Positions 37,272 through 46,207 of a stretch of DNA of 64,000 bases are shown here, piece after piece. The stretch's first letter is position 1. Every line of letters begins with the position of its first letter. A program made the position numbers and the translations under genes. The notes beneath the pieces are model-generated. The model saw only the letters and a program-made list of their open reading frames with translations. It was not told where the DNA came from and made no database searches. This DNA comes from Lentzea nigeriaca (GTDB lineage: Bacteria; Actinomycetota; Actinomycetes; Mycobacteriales; Pseudonocardiaceae): NCBI RefSeq assembly GCF_016907955.1, contig NZ_JAFBCX010000003.1, positions 62,001 through 126,000 of the forward strand. The letters are read 5' to 3'.

Positions 37272-38521
37272 TGGACCCGCGGGTGGTCGAGGACGTGTGG
37301 CGGCGCGAGTCGCCCCACGTCCTCGCCGCCCTCCTGCGCAGGTACGGCGACCTCGGCGACTGCGAGGACGCCGCGCAGGAGGCGGCCGAAGCCGCGGCAC
37401 GGCAGTGGGACGCCGACGGCGTGCCCGACAACCCGCGCGGCTGGCTCATCCGGGTCGCCTCCCGGCGTCTGATCGACCGGTTCCGCGCCGACAGCGCCCG
37501 TGCGGGGCGCGAGGAAGCCGTGGCCGCGGCACAGCCCGGCGACGCCCACCTCGCGCCCCCGGCCGACAACGGGCACGACGACTCCTTGAAGTTGTTGCTC
37601 CTGTGCTGCCACCCCGGTTTGAGCCGCTCCTCACAGGTCGCCCTGACCCTGCACGCCGTCGCGGGCCTGAGCACGGCCCAGATCGCCGCCGCGTACCTGG
37701 TACCGGAGCGCACGATGACGCAGCGCCTCACCAGGGCACGGAACACCTTGCGGGCGGCGGGTGCGGTGTTCGAACTGCCGACCGAGGCCGAGCTGCCCGC
37801 ACGTATCGCCGCGGTGCTGGACGTGTGCCATCTCCTGTTCACCGAGGGACACACGCGTTCCACCGGCGACGCGCTGGTCGACTCGAACCTGGCCGAGGAA
37901 GCCATTCGACTCACCAGGCAGCTGCACGCGGCGATCCCCGACCACGACGAAGTGGCGGGCGCCTTGGCCCTGATGCTGCTCACCCACGCCCGCGCGGCCG
38001 CACGTAGCGATGGCGGCAACCTGGTGCCCCTGTCCGAACAGGACCGTTCACGATGGGATCACCAGCAGATCGCGGAAGGAGTGCGCATCCTGGAGCGAGT
38101 ACTGCCCCGCGGGCACGTCGGCAGGTTCCAGCTCCAGGCCGCCGTCGCCGCCGTGCACGCCGAAGCCGCCACCTGGGAAGGCACCGACTGGCAGCAGATC
38201 AGCCTGCTGTACGCCATGCTCGCCCAGATGGCACCCGGCCCCGTCGTGACGCTCAACCGAGCGGTCGCCGTCGGGATGGCGCTCGGCCCGCAGGACGGTT
38301 TGGCACTCATCCGGCCGTTGCTCGACGATCCGACGATGAGGCGGCACCACCGCACTCACGCCGTGCGCGCCCACTTGCTGGAAATGGCCGGAGATCCGGC
38401 AGGTGCCGTCGACAGCTACCGTCAGGCAGCCCTGCTGACGACGAGCCTGCCCGAGCAGCGCTATCTCAACGCCCGAATCCGGAACCTCGAGCCTGTGCCA
38501 CAACACGACCCTCAGGCATAG
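37271..38521 (+). CDS. ECF42-type RNA polymerase sigma factor with C-terminal TPR-like domain
   Basis: 416 aa. Sigma region 2 (VEDVWRRESPHVLAALLRRYGDLGDCEDAAQEA) and region 4 (LSTAQIAAAYLVPERTMTQRLTRARNTL) lie in the first ~165 residues. The ~230-residue C-terminal extension, helical and TPR-like (HLLFTEGHTRSTGD, LNRAVAVGMALGPQDGLALI), defines the ECF42 group. ECF42 has no anti-sigma factor; its extension and the DGPF partner are thought to control it. Its last 10 bases overlap the convergent GTPase gene. Confidence 0.92.
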   Translation: MDPRVVEDVWRRESPHVLAALLRRYGDLGDCEDAAQEAAEAAARQWDADGVPDNPRGWLIRVASRRLIDRFRADSARAGREEAVAAAQPGDAHLAPPADNGHDDSLKLLLLCCHPGLSRSSQVALTLHAVAGLSTAQIAAAYLVPERTMTQRLTRARNTLRAAGAVFELPTEAELPARIAAVLDVCHLLFTEGHTRSTGDALVDSNLAEEAIRLTRQLHAAIPDHDEVAGALALMLLTHARAAARSDGGNLVPLSEQDRSRWDHQQIAEGVRILERVLPRGHVGRFQLQAAVAAVHAEAATWEGTDWQQISLLYAMLAQMAPGPVVTLNRAVAVGMALGPQDGLALIRPLLDDPTMRRHHRTHAVRAHLLEMAGDPAGAVDSYRQAALLTTSLPEQRYLNARIRNLEPVPQHDPQA

Positions 38522-40092
38522 TGATCGAACTCGGTTTCCAGCACGCCTTCCCCACGGGTGAGCGAGGGCAGCCGTCGTTGCAGCTCATGCACTCGAGCCG
38601 CTGGAATGTGTCCTTCCAGGACGGTCGCGGTCGTCATCAGTGGCACGCCGCCGACCTTGCCCAGCGCGACGAGCACCGCGGTGAGCACGTCCGCCGGAAT
38701 CTCCAGCCGGAAGCGGTGCATCGGTTCACACGTCACAGTTCCCGCTCGTCGCACCGCTTCCCGCAGCACGATCGGTGCGAGGCCGCGGAAGTCGCCCGCC
38801 ACGCTCACCGGTGAGGAGTAGCCGGAGTGCGTCATCGTGACCGTGCAGTCGTGAATCCGCTCAGCGCGCAACGTGTCGCGCACGGCGTCCTCAGCGGCCC
38901 TGAAGAAGGCCAGCGGCAACGAGCCCAGCTCTACCTCCAGCCGGAACTCCTCCGGCCCTGGTTCCACCCGGAACCCGATGCCGGCCGCGTACGGGCTCTC
39001 ACCGAGGAACCGCACCGCCTCGCCCACCCCCCGGAGACGTTCCACCCGGACCGTTCGCGTTTCGCGGAACGTGACAGCCACGCCGTACTCCAGAGCGAGC
39101 GTCGCCTCGATGACCTCCTTCTGCACCTCGCCGTACAACGACACCACGATGTCGTCACCGTCGAGCCGCAGGTTGATCAACGGATCCTGCTCGGCGAGTT
39201 GCTGCAGCGCGGCGTGCAGAGCCGCACGATCGTCCGATTCCACCACGGTTTCCAGCGTCGGTGGCGCGAAGTGGTGGACGCGATCGTGATGAGCGACGCC
39301 GATCGTGTCGCCGATGCGGACATCAAGGCCCCAGAGCTTCGCGATCTGCCCTGCCCCGGCGGTGGTACGACGCGGCGCCGAGCCGCCCTCGAACACCGCG
39401 ATCGCGGTGACTTTTCCTTCGCGGTCACCGATTCTCACCCGATCACGCACGCGCACGGTCCCGGAGAACAACCGCACGAACGCGACCTTCTCCCCCGCTC
39501 TGCCACGTTCGACCTTGAACACAGTGCCGGACAGCGGACCGTCGACCACGCCGGTCACCGGCAACGACGATGTGACACCGGAGACCAGCTCGCGCACTCC
39601 GTCACCGGTCATCGCGGATCCGAAGTAGATCGGCACCTCGGTCGCCAGTTTCTCGACCACGTCGCGCGCCACTCGCGGCCCATCGGCACCACGACGGTCC
39701 ATCTTGTTCACGAACACGACAGTCGGAATTTCCAGGCGCCGCAACGTGCGCATGAGCACGCGGGTCTGCGCCTGCACGCCCTCCACCGCGGACACCACCA
39801 GCACCGCGCCGTCGAGCACGTTGAGCACCCGCTCCACCTCGGCGATGAAATCCGGGTGGCCCGGTGTGTCGATCAGGTTGACCAGGACGTCACCGACGAC
39901 GAACGACGCGACGGCGGACTTGATCGTGATACCGCGCTGCCGTTCGAGCGCGAGCGAGTCGGTCTGCGTGTTCCCCGCGTCCACGCTGCCGAGTGCGTCG
40001 ATGACACCGGCGGTGTGCAGCAACCGCTCGGTGAGGCTGGTCTTACCAGCGTCGACGTGAGCCAGAATCCCCAAGTTCAAGGTGCGCGACAA
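38512..40092 (-). CDS. Short TetM/OtrA-like ribosomal protection GTPase
   Basis: 526 aa from TTG 40092 (AGAGGA eight bases upstream). The EF-G-like G domain has AHVDAGKTSLTERLL, RGITIKSAVASF, DTPGHPDF and NKMDRRG. The domain IV loop that displaces tetracycline in TetM is represented by GYSSPVSVAGDFRGLAP. TetM is about 640 residues. This protein lacks ~60 residues after the NKxD motif and ends at LETEFDHYA, without the C-terminal helix. It may be a housekeeping or narrow-range ribosome protector rather than a proven resistance gene. A leader ORF overlaps its start. Confidence 0.85.
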   Translation of the reverse strand: MSRTLNLGILAHVDAGKTSLTERLLHTAGVIDALGSVDAGNTQTDSLALERQRGITIKSAVASFVVGDVLVNLIDTPGHPDFIAEVERVLNVLDGAVLVVSAVEGVQAQTRVLMRTLRRLEIPTVVFVNKMDRRGADGPRVARDVVEKLATEVPIYFGSAMTGDGVRELVSGVTSSLPVTGVVDGPLSGTVFKVERGRAGEKVAFVRLFSGTVRVRDRVRIGDREGKVTAIAVFEGGSAPRRTTAGAGQIAKLWGLDVRIGDTIGVAHHDRVHHFAPPTLETVVESDDRAALHAALQQLAEQDPLINLRLDGDDIVVSLYGEVQKEVIEATLALEYGVAVTFRETRTVRVERLRGVGEAVRFLGESPYAAGIGFRVEPGPEEFRLEVELGSLPLAFFRAAEDAVRDTLRAERIHDCTVTMTHSGYSSPVSVAGDFRGLAPIVLREAVRRAGTVTCEPMHRFRLEIPADVLTAVLVALGKVGGVPLMTTATVLEGHIPAARVHELQRRLPSLTRGEGVLETEFDHYA

Positions 40093-40153
40093 GCGTCATG
40101 TCCTCTAGATAGGCAACGAATACCTTCTGGGTGAACACGAACGCCTCGCGCAT
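40043..40153 (-). CDS. Leader ORF overlapping the TetM-like gene
   Basis: A 36-codon frame starts at ATG 40153 behind the strong site GGAGAGG and ends at TAA (40043-40045), about 50 bp inside the GTPase gene in another frame. It reads MREAFVFTQKVFVAYLEDMT at the start. The GTPase start (TTG 40092) falls inside it. Ribosome stalling in such a leader could regulate the resistance-like gene. Real translation is unproven. Confidence 0.35.
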   Translation of the reverse strand: MREAFVFTQKVFVAYLEDMTLVAHLELGDSGSRRRW

Positions 40154-40441
40154 GTGCCTCTCCTCGTCCGGACGACTGGTCATGCGCAGTTCAGCAGGCC
40201 GCTGTCCGGCAACGCAACTGAGATTGTCAGGTGAGAGGGGTCCGGACCCGCACGTCGTCGAGCCCGGCGAGACGCCAGGCCACGCTCAGGTCGAGCACGA
40301 GCGACATCTGGTCGAAGGCCGGTGGAAACCGGAGCACGACCCGTCATTCGCGCGAGCTGCGGACAGGAAGGGCTTGACTCGTTGGCTAATCGTGATAGCT
40401 TTTAGCTAATGCAGTTAGCCAACGGCCACCTGGAGGCAGTC
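40154..40441. other. Regulatory gap between GTPase and hydrolase
   Basis: This divergent region holds the GTPase promoter and the hydrolase promoter/operator at 40374-40424. A minus-strand frame ending at 40228 (FPPAFDQMSLVLDLSVAWRL) looks like a worn 3' end of an unknown gene but has no start here. Confidence 0.35.
40374..40424 (+). promoter_or_regulatory. Promoter and TetR operator of the hydrolase/TetR pair
   Basis: TTGACT (40374-40379), a 16 bp spacer and TAGCTT (40396-40401) form a sigma-70-like promoter. It is enclosed by perfect 10-base arms CGTTGGCTAA (40380-40389) and TTAGCCAACG (40415-40424), with the palindrome TTAGCTAA (40402-40409) between them. The A/T-rich GCTAA repeats stand out from the local GC-rich DNA and suggest autoregulation by the TetR at 41265. 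Confidence 0.65.
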
Positions 40442-41272
40442 ATGACCGAGTTCCTGAACGTCGACGGCGGGACAATCGCCTATGAGGTGACCGGCGCCGG
40501 ACCGCTGGTCGTTCTCGCCCACGGCATGGGAGACAGCCGCGAGGCCTACCGGTTCCTCGGCCCCGCGCTGGTCGAAGCGGGATTCCGGGTCGCCGCAACG
40601 GATCTGCGCGGCCACGGCGAGTCCAGTGTCGGCTGGTCCTCCTACACCCGCACCGATCTCGCGGGGGACCTGATCGCCCTGGTGAAGCACCTCGGCGGGC
40701 CCGCTGTGCTCGTGGGCCACTCCATCTCCGGCGGCGCGGTCACGATCGCCGCGGCGAAGGCACCGGAGCTGGTCACCGCACTGGTCGAGCTCGCGCCGTT
40801 CACGCGCAAGCAGCAGGTCCGGCTGTCCGACTTCCGGATGAGCCGCTACCGCCGCGGCATGGCCCGACTCCTGGGCACCGCCATCCTCGGCAGCACCACG
40901 CAGTGGGCCAAGTACCTGGACATCGCCTACCCCGGCGTCAAACCGGCGGACTGGGACGCCCGTCTGGCGGAGATCACCGGGATGCTCGGCGATCCCGCAC
41001 GTATGAAGGTTCTCCAGGCGATGGGCAAGATCTCCCCCGCCGACGCCGGCGAGCAGCTGGCCAACGTCACCTGCCCGGTGCTCGTCGTCCAGGGAACGCA
41101 CGATCCCGACTGGGCCTCGCCGCAGACCGAGGGCGAGGCGATCATCGCCGATCTCCCGAGCGGCCTGGGCAAGCTGGAGATGATCGACGGTGCCGGTCAC
41201 TACCCGCACGTCCAGTTCCCCCAGCAGACTCTGGCTGCGATCCTGACGTTCCTGGACGGGGTCCATGCCTAG
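40442..41272 (+). CDS. Alpha/beta hydrolase
   Basis: 276 aa from ATG 40442 (GGAGG five bases upstream). The oxyanion motif AHGMGDSREAY, nucleophile elbow VGHSISGGAV (Ser), acid Asp in VQGTHDPDWA and catalytic His in GAGHYPHVQ form a normal triad in a ~275-residue fold. The substrate is unknown. It shares its last 8 bp with the TetR gene downstream, and an operator-like palindrome covers its promoter, so it is likely an inducible detoxification or hydrolysis unit. Confidence 0.9.
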   Translation: MTEFLNVDGGTIAYEVTGAGPLVVLAHGMGDSREAYRFLGPALVEAGFRVAATDLRGHGESSVGWSSYTRTDLAGDLIALVKHLGGPAVLVGHSISGGAVTIAAAKAPELVTALVELAPFTRKQQVRLSDFRMSRYRRGMARLLGTAILGSTTQWAKYLDIAYPGVKPADWDARLAEITGMLGDPARMKVLQAMGKISPADAGEQLANVTCPVLVVQGTHDPDWASPQTEGEAIIADLPSGLGKLEMIDGAGHYPHVQFPQQTLAAILTFLDGVHA

Positions 41273-41933
41273 GGCCGGCCTGCACGCCCACACGATCACG
41301 GCGGCCGGCGCCGCACTGGCCGACGAGATCGGCTTCACCGAACTGACCATGGGCAGGCTGGCGGAACGACTCGGAGTGCGCGCCCCGTCCCTGTACAAGC
41401 ACATCGCCGGCCAGGACGACCTCAACCGCCGGATCGCGGCACTCGCCCACGCGGAGATCGCCGACGCCATCGGCACGGCCACCCAGGGCCGCGCGGGACG
41501 TGACGCGCTGGCAGCCGCCGCACACGCGCTCCGCGACTTCGCGCTCACCCACCCAGGCCGCTACGCCGCCACTGTCGGCCTGACCCCGACCGGCCCCGGC
41601 GACCCGGTCGCGATCGCCGCCTTGCGCGGACTCGGCCCCTTCGAAGCCGTCCTCCGGGGATACGACATCGCCCCGGAGAAGATGGCCCACGCACTGCGTG
41701 CGCTGCGCAGCGTCTTCCACGGCTTCGCGGACCTTCAGGCCACTGGCGGCTTCCAGTGGTCCACCGACGTCGGCGAGAGCTTCGAGTGGCTCATCGACCT
41801 GATCGACCACGGCTTCCGCCACACCGCCGAACAGGTCCGTCCGCTGGATGCCGTCCGGTTCACCGAACGACTGCCCGGAGCGGACCACCGCCAAGTGGAT
41901 GGGCGCCCCGTCCTGGGCCACGGGGTGGCCTAG
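41265..41933 (+). CDS. TetR-family regulator (WHG/TetR_C_33-type)
   Basis: 222 aa, ATG 41265 overlapping the hydrolase stop. The HTH is GFTELTMGRLAERLGVRAPSLYKHIAGQDDLNRRI. The C-terminal domain, with FALTHPGRYAATVGL and FHGFADLQATGGFQW, matches the WHG-type TetR ligand domain. It probably represses the hydrolase and itself at 40374-40424. Its stop overlaps the end of the convergent SNF2 gene by 4 bp. Confidence 0.9.
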   Translation: MPRAGLHAHTITAAGAALADEIGFTELTMGRLAERLGVRAPSLYKHIAGQDDLNRRIAALAHAEIADAIGTATQGRAGRDALAAAAHALRDFALTHPGRYAATVGLTPTGPGDPVAIAALRGLGPFEAVLRGYDIAPEKMAHALRALRSVFHGFADLQATGGFQWSTDVGESFEWLIDLIDHGFRHTAEQVRPLDAVRFTERLPGADHRQVDGRPVLGHGVA

Positions 41934-44071
41934 AGACCAAGGCGCCGCTGCTCGGCCTGCACCACTCGCTGCTCCACCGACACCGCCGAGTCCAGTGCGC
42001 TCGCGTGTGAGTGCTTCGTGTCGCTTTCGCGCGCGTAGTGGTCGAACAGCAGGGTCTTGTGGTCGCGGATCTCCTGCACCCGCGCGTCCACGCTGTCCTT
42101 GACCAGCAACCGGTGCACGTGGACCTTGCGGACCTGGCCCATCCGGTGACAACGGGCGATCGCCTGGTCCTCCGTGCTCGGCTTCCACTGCGGCTCGGCG
42201 ATGATCACCACGGACGCGGCCTGGATGTTGAGGCCCACGCCGCCCGCCTCGATCTGGGCCACCAGCACCGCGTGGTCCTCGCACGCCGTGAAGGCGTCCA
42301 CCATTTGCTGACGGCCCTGCGCCGACGTCGCGCCGGTCAGTGGGCCGAAGACCTCGACGTGGTCCGCGACCGTGTCCAGCACGTCGTGGAAGTACGAGAA
42401 CACCACGACTTTCCAGCCGTTGTCCCTCGACTCCTCGATGATCTCCAGCAGCCGCTCCAGCTTCGCCGAGCCGCGGGGCGTGCCCGGCGCGTAGGCGGCG
42501 CGGCGCATCGCCATCAGGTTTCCGTCGCGCACCGCGTCGAGGTACGCACGCCGGTCCTGCCTGCCGAACTCGACCCAGTCCTCCATCTCGAGCAGCTCGG
42601 GCAACTCCCCCAGCACGTCTTCCTGGTTGCGCCGCAGGTACACCGGTGCGACAACGCGGCGGAACGCCTTCGCTCCCACCACGGCGTCGATGGCGCCAGT
42701 GCGGGCCGCGACGCCCGGCTGCAGATAGCCGACCAGGTTGCGGAACTCCTCGACGCGGTTCTCCATCGGTGTGCCGGTGAGGAGCACTGCCCGCTCCGCA
42801 CGCTGCACGATCGTGTTGACCGCCTGTGAGCGCTGCGTGTCCGGGTTCTTCACGTAGTGCGCCTCGTCGACCACGACCAGCGCCGGGCGGAACCTCTTCG
42901 GCAGCACCAGTTTCGGCAACGTGCCGAACGTCGTCACGCCGACACCGCCCTGCGCCAGCCACTCGCCGACGGCGCCGTCGCGGCCCGCGCCGTGCATCCG
43001 GTGCGGCACGAGGTCGCTGTGCCTGGCGATCTCGTTGACCCAGTTGACGACGACGCTCGCCGGGCAGACCACCAGGAACCCGCGCCGCCCGGTGGCGGCG
43101 AGGCCGGCCATCACCGCGATGGCCTCGATCGTCTTGCCCAGTCCCATTTCGTCGCCGATGATGACGCGTTTGCGGGCCAGCGCGAACTTGGCTCCGAACA
43201 CCTGGTAACCACGCAGCGACACCTTCAGCAGGCTGGTGTCCAGTGTGGTCGCGTCGACCTCGTGCTCGATGTCGGCCGGGACGAAACCCTTGGCGGCACT
43301 GCGATCCGGCATCGCTTCCGCACCGGCGAGGTCGGCGAGAAGCGTGTTGTAGGCGGCCGCGTCGAGCTCGTAGTCGCGCCACAGCGCGCGGTGATCCAGG
43401 TCCGGCACGCGCAGCTGCGTGCCCACCGCGCGCAACGCCGTCACATCGCGACTGGCCAGCAGGGCCTCGAGCCGGCCGAGCGAGTCGACGGCCGCCTGCC
43501 GGCTCTTGCGCAACGAGAAGAACATCCGCACCCGGCTCCCGGCACGGGATGCGGCACGCACGTCGGCGTCGACCCTGCCCAGCACGTCGGCGAGCGGCTC
43601 GCGCAGCGGACCGACGAGCTGGTTCGCCCTGCGCAGCTTGGACATCAGCTGCAGCAGCTCGGTCTGGCCGCGGTCAGCACGGTCGGGGTTCAGCCGGACA
43701 GTCGTGTCGCGCGCGACGCCGTCGACGACGGCGCGGGCGACCCGCACGATCTGCTCGGCGGACTGCCTGCCGACTCCGGGCACGCCGTCGAGCTCTTCCG
43801 GGCGCGCGCCGGCGACATCGGCGACGGTCCGATACCCGGCGGCCTTCAGCTTGCTCAGCCGCAGGTTCGCCTTCGTCTCCCGGAGCTTGTCCACCGGCAT
43901 GGCCCGGAGCTGGCCTGCCACCAGCGAGTCCAGGATCTCCTGGTACTTCGCGACGGCGAGCGCGAGCAGCCGATCCGGTTCCGCGCGCACCCCCGCTGCC
44001 TCGGCGCGGAACGCCTTCGCGGCGCCCAGCACCGCGCGAGCGTGCCTACCGACCTTCGACGAGTCGTCCAC
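41930..44071 (-). CDS. SNF2-family DNA translocase with N-terminal helix-hairpin-helix
   Basis: 713 aa. The N-terminal part has a helix-hairpin-helix (LDGVPGVGRQSAEQIV, about 95-110) and a helical region. The SNF2 ATPase follows: motif I DEMGLGKT (307-314), II VVDEAHYVKN, III LTGTPMENR, V GGVGLNIQAASVV and VI QAIARCHRMGQ. It should bind DNA and translocate using ATP. No nuclease or methylase is fused or adjacent, so a repair or remodelling role is more likely than restriction. It is monocistronic. Confidence 0.92.
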   Translation of the reverse strand: MDDSSKVGRHARAVLGAAKAFRAEAAGVRAEPDRLLALAVAKYQEILDSLVAGQLRAMPVDKLRETKANLRLSKLKAAGYRTVADVAGARPEELDGVPGVGRQSAEQIVRVARAVVDGVARDTTVRLNPDRADRGQTELLQLMSKLRRANQLVGPLREPLADVLGRVDADVRAASRAGSRVRMFFSLRKSRQAAVDSLGRLEALLASRDVTALRAVGTQLRVPDLDHRALWRDYELDAAAYNTLLADLAGAEAMPDRSAAKGFVPADIEHEVDATTLDTSLLKVSLRGYQVFGAKFALARKRVIIGDEMGLGKTIEAIAVMAGLAATGRRGFLVVCPASVVVNWVNEIARHSDLVPHRMHGAGRDGAVGEWLAQGGVGVTTFGTLPKLVLPKRFRPALVVVDEAHYVKNPDTQRSQAVNTIVQRAERAVLLTGTPMENRVEEFRNLVGYLQPGVAARTGAIDAVVGAKAFRRVVAPVYLRRNQEDVLGELPELLEMEDWVEFGRQDRRAYLDAVRDGNLMAMRRAAYAPGTPRGSAKLERLLEIIEESRDNGWKVVVFSYFHDVLDTVADHVEVFGPLTGATSAQGRQQMVDAFTACEDHAVLVAQIEAGGVGLNIQAASVVIIAEPQWKPSTEDQAIARCHRMGQVRKVHVHRLLVKDSVDARVQEIRDHKTLLFDHYARESDTKHSHASALDSAVSVEQRVVQAEQRRLGL

Positions 44072-44126
44072 CCGTGTCCTTCCGTCAGGCGGTCCGAAGG
44101 GTACCGAACCCAGACCCGAACGCCCT

Positions 44127-44723
44127 TCACGCCGGTTCGACGGAGATCGATTCGAGGGCGCGGTGGATCAGGGCGGGAAGGTCGCCCCCGTGACGGATCC
44201 AGTCGTCGAGGGAGACGCGGACCGACGCCATCGCCAGGGCGGCGAGCAGGTGAGGTCGTGGATCGCGCTCGGTGCCGGCGGACATGCGCGGAGCCAGCAG
44301 TTCGGCGATGGCGCGCTCGTAGCGGTGGTAGGTCTGGGCTGTCCAGGCGTCGAGGGCCGGTGACCCGCGGGTGAGCCCGGCCAGTTCCCGGATCTGGCCG
44401 GCGTGCGCGGGGAACTGGTCCGCGAGCTCGGCGAAGGCGGCCACCAACGCGTCCTTCGCGGGCAGGTGAGCGGGCTGACGGGCGATCGCCTCGGTCACCT
44501 GGGTGAGCCAGGAGCCGGTAATCCCTTCAGCGACAGCGCTCTCCTTCGAATCGAAGTAGCGGAAGAACGTCGCGCGCGCGACCTCGGCATCCCGCGCGAT
44601 CTGGTCCACGGTCGTGTTGCCGACCCCCTGCTCACCGGCGAGCCGCGCGGCCGAAGCGGCGATCCGCGCGTGCGTCGCCCGCCTCTTGCGGACGGCGAGA
44701 CCGTCCGCTTGACTGTGAGACAT
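44127..44723 (-). CDS. TetR-family regulator
   Basis: 198 aa. The N-terminal HTH (GEQGVGNTTVDQIARDAEVARATFFRYFDSKE, about 33-65) and the actinobacterial MftR-like C-terminal pattern (ASVRVSLDDWIRHGG) are present. It is divergent from the flavin-oxidase gene across 45 bp, which contains a perfect TGAGAC-ATA-GTCTCA palindrome overlapping its own start region. It most likely controls the oxidase and itself. Confidence 0.9.
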   Translation of the reverse strand: MSHSQADGLAVRKRRATHARIAASAARLAGEQGVGNTTVDQIARDAEVARATFFRYFDSKESAVAEGITGSWLTQVTEAIARQPAHLPAKDALVAAFAELADQFPAHAGQIRELAGLTRGSPALDAWTAQTYHRYERAIAELLAPRMSAGTERDPRPHLLAALAMASVRVSLDDWIRHGGDLPALIHRALESISVEPA

Positions 44724-44730
44724 AGTCTCA
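44716..44730. promoter_or_regulatory. Operator between tetR and the PPOX gene
   Basis: TGAGACATAGTCTCA is a perfect 6+6 palindrome around ATA. A second, weaker copy (TGGACTAAGTCTCA, 44734-44747) follows. Both lie in the 45 bp between divergent genes; the first overlaps the start codon region of the TetR gene. Confidence 0.7.
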
Positions 44731-44768
44731 TTCTGGACTAAGTCTCATCGAGCGGCAAAGGGGCTCTC

Positions 44769-45266
44769 ATGGGTGTGAACCAGCGCGCGCAGGTCGTGAT
44801 GTCCCCCGACGAGATCGCCCAGTTCCTCACCGAACAGCGGGTCGCCACGCTCGCCACGATCGCTCCCTCCGGACAGCCCCATCTCGTCGCGATGTGGTAC
44901 GCGGTGATCGACGGCGTGGTGTGGTTCGAGACCAAGGCCAAGTCGCAGAAGGCCGTGAACCTGCGCCGCGACAACAGGGTCACCGTGATGGTCGAGACCG
45001 GCCACACCTACGACACGTTGCGCGGAGTCTCGCTGGAAGGCCGCGCCACGATCGTCGACGACCCCGACGCGCTGTGGGCGGTCGGCGTGAGCGTGTGGGA
45101 GCGCTACACCGGGCCCTACACCGAGGAAGCCCGGCCGATGGTGGAGTTCATGCTCGCCAAACGCGTCGCTGTGCGGGTCGACGTCGAACGGACCCGGTCG
45201 TGGGACCACCGCAAGCTCGGGCTGCCCGCTCTTCCAGTCGGCGGCAGCACCGCCGCCCATCTGTGA
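44769..45266 (+). CDS. Pyridoxamine-5'-phosphate-oxidase-like flavin/F420 protein
   Basis: 165 aa split-barrel protein of the PPOX class. Family features are FLTEQRVATLATIAPSGQPHLVAMWYAV, the cofactor-site WFETKAKSQKAVNLRRDNRVTVMVE and LRGVSLEGRATIV. Actinobacterial members often use F420 for reduction of small molecules; the choice between FMN and F420 cannot be settled by eye. It is probably induced through the divergent TetR. Confidence 0.87.
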   Translation: MGVNQRAQVVMSPDEIAQFLTEQRVATLATIAPSGQPHLVAMWYAVIDGVVWFETKAKSQKAVNLRRDNRVTVMVETGHTYDTLRGVSLEGRATIVDDPDALWAVGVSVWERYTGPYTEEARPMVEFMLAKRVAVRVDVERTRSWDHRKLGLPALPVGGSTAAHL

Positions 45267-45317
45267 GAGCGGAGGCGATGGAGATCAACGGCAACGCCGC
45301 TTCCCAAGCCGAAGAGA

Positions 45318-45962
45318 TCAGCAGGTGACCTTGACGGTCGCGGACGCCTGGAACGACACGTGCACGTGGTCCATGTGATTGGCCGTGGGACTACCCCGAT
45401 CCTCCATCGTCGACCAGCCGCTGCCGTCGTTGTAGCGCTGGCGCCAGATGACGTAGGTGACGCCGAACGCCCGACGGTTGGCCAGCACGTGGTCCGCCAG
45501 GGCATTGCCGGTGGCGGTGTCGACCATGAAGTCCAGCGCCAGGCCGAGGGGATGGTCACCGGAGCCGCCCCGACCGGCGGCGCCGCCGATGTCGCTGACG
45601 CCGAACTTGGCCGCGAGGTGGTGACCTACCTGCGCCACATGCGGTTTGACTCCGTCCAAAGTGGTCGGACAGGCCGGTGCGGTGGTCGTGGTTGTCGTCG
45701 TGGTCACCGGAGGCACCGTGGTGGTGGTGGTCGTAGGTTGTGAGGACGACGGCGTGGTGGTCGACGTCGCAACAGGCGGCAGGTCTTGACTGACAGAGAC
45801 CGACCGGGCGGCCAGCTGCGCGGCTGCTCCGGTTGGATCGACCGGCTGGTCCGAAATGCGGACGACCCAGAAGGTCGCGACCAGGCCCGCGGTGAGGGTG
45901 GCGGCAGCTGCGACGGGCAGCTTCCGGCTGGCTGTCTGCTTCGTTCTATGTCGGCCCGGCAT
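45318..45962 (-). CDS. Membrane-anchored M15-like (ARB_07466-type) exported protein
   Basis: 214 aa. A basic N-tail, one transmembrane or signal helix (about 14-35), a Thr/Pro-rich linker (about 66-95, with a run of nine Thr) and a C-terminal domain with GDHPLGLALDFMVDT and NHMDHVHVSF. These are the zinc-ligand-like positions of the VanY/M15-related fold, so a role in cell-wall peptide cleavage is possible. The domain is widespread in actinobacteria but not well characterised. It is monocistronic. Confidence 0.8.
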   Translation of the reverse strand: MPGRHRTKQTASRKLPVAAAATLTAGLVATFWVVRISDQPVDPTGAAAQLAARSVSVSQDLPPVATSTTTPSSSQPTTTTTTVPPVTTTTTTTTAPACPTTLDGVKPHVAQVGHHLAAKFGVSDIGGAAGRGGSGDHPLGLALDFMVDTATGNALADHVLANRRAFGVTYVIWRQRYNDGSGWSTMEDRGSPTANHMDHVHVSFQASATVKVTC

Positions 45963-46207
45963 TCGGGAACACCTCGCGTCGGGGACGGGGGCACGGTCAC
46001 ACGGCGCGCAACATTACGAAAAGAACACGGGAACGTCACAGGCAAGTGTTGATGCCCACATTTCGACTGGTAAGCGCATCGCTACAGAAAGTGACACCCT
46101 CCGGTAGGACTCCAACGCGTCCGTACCCTCGTTTACCGGAGCGAAGTCGTACTCATGACGAGGAGCCCGCCGGTGGACGCTGATGCCGCGTACGCGTCGC
46201 CCACCTC

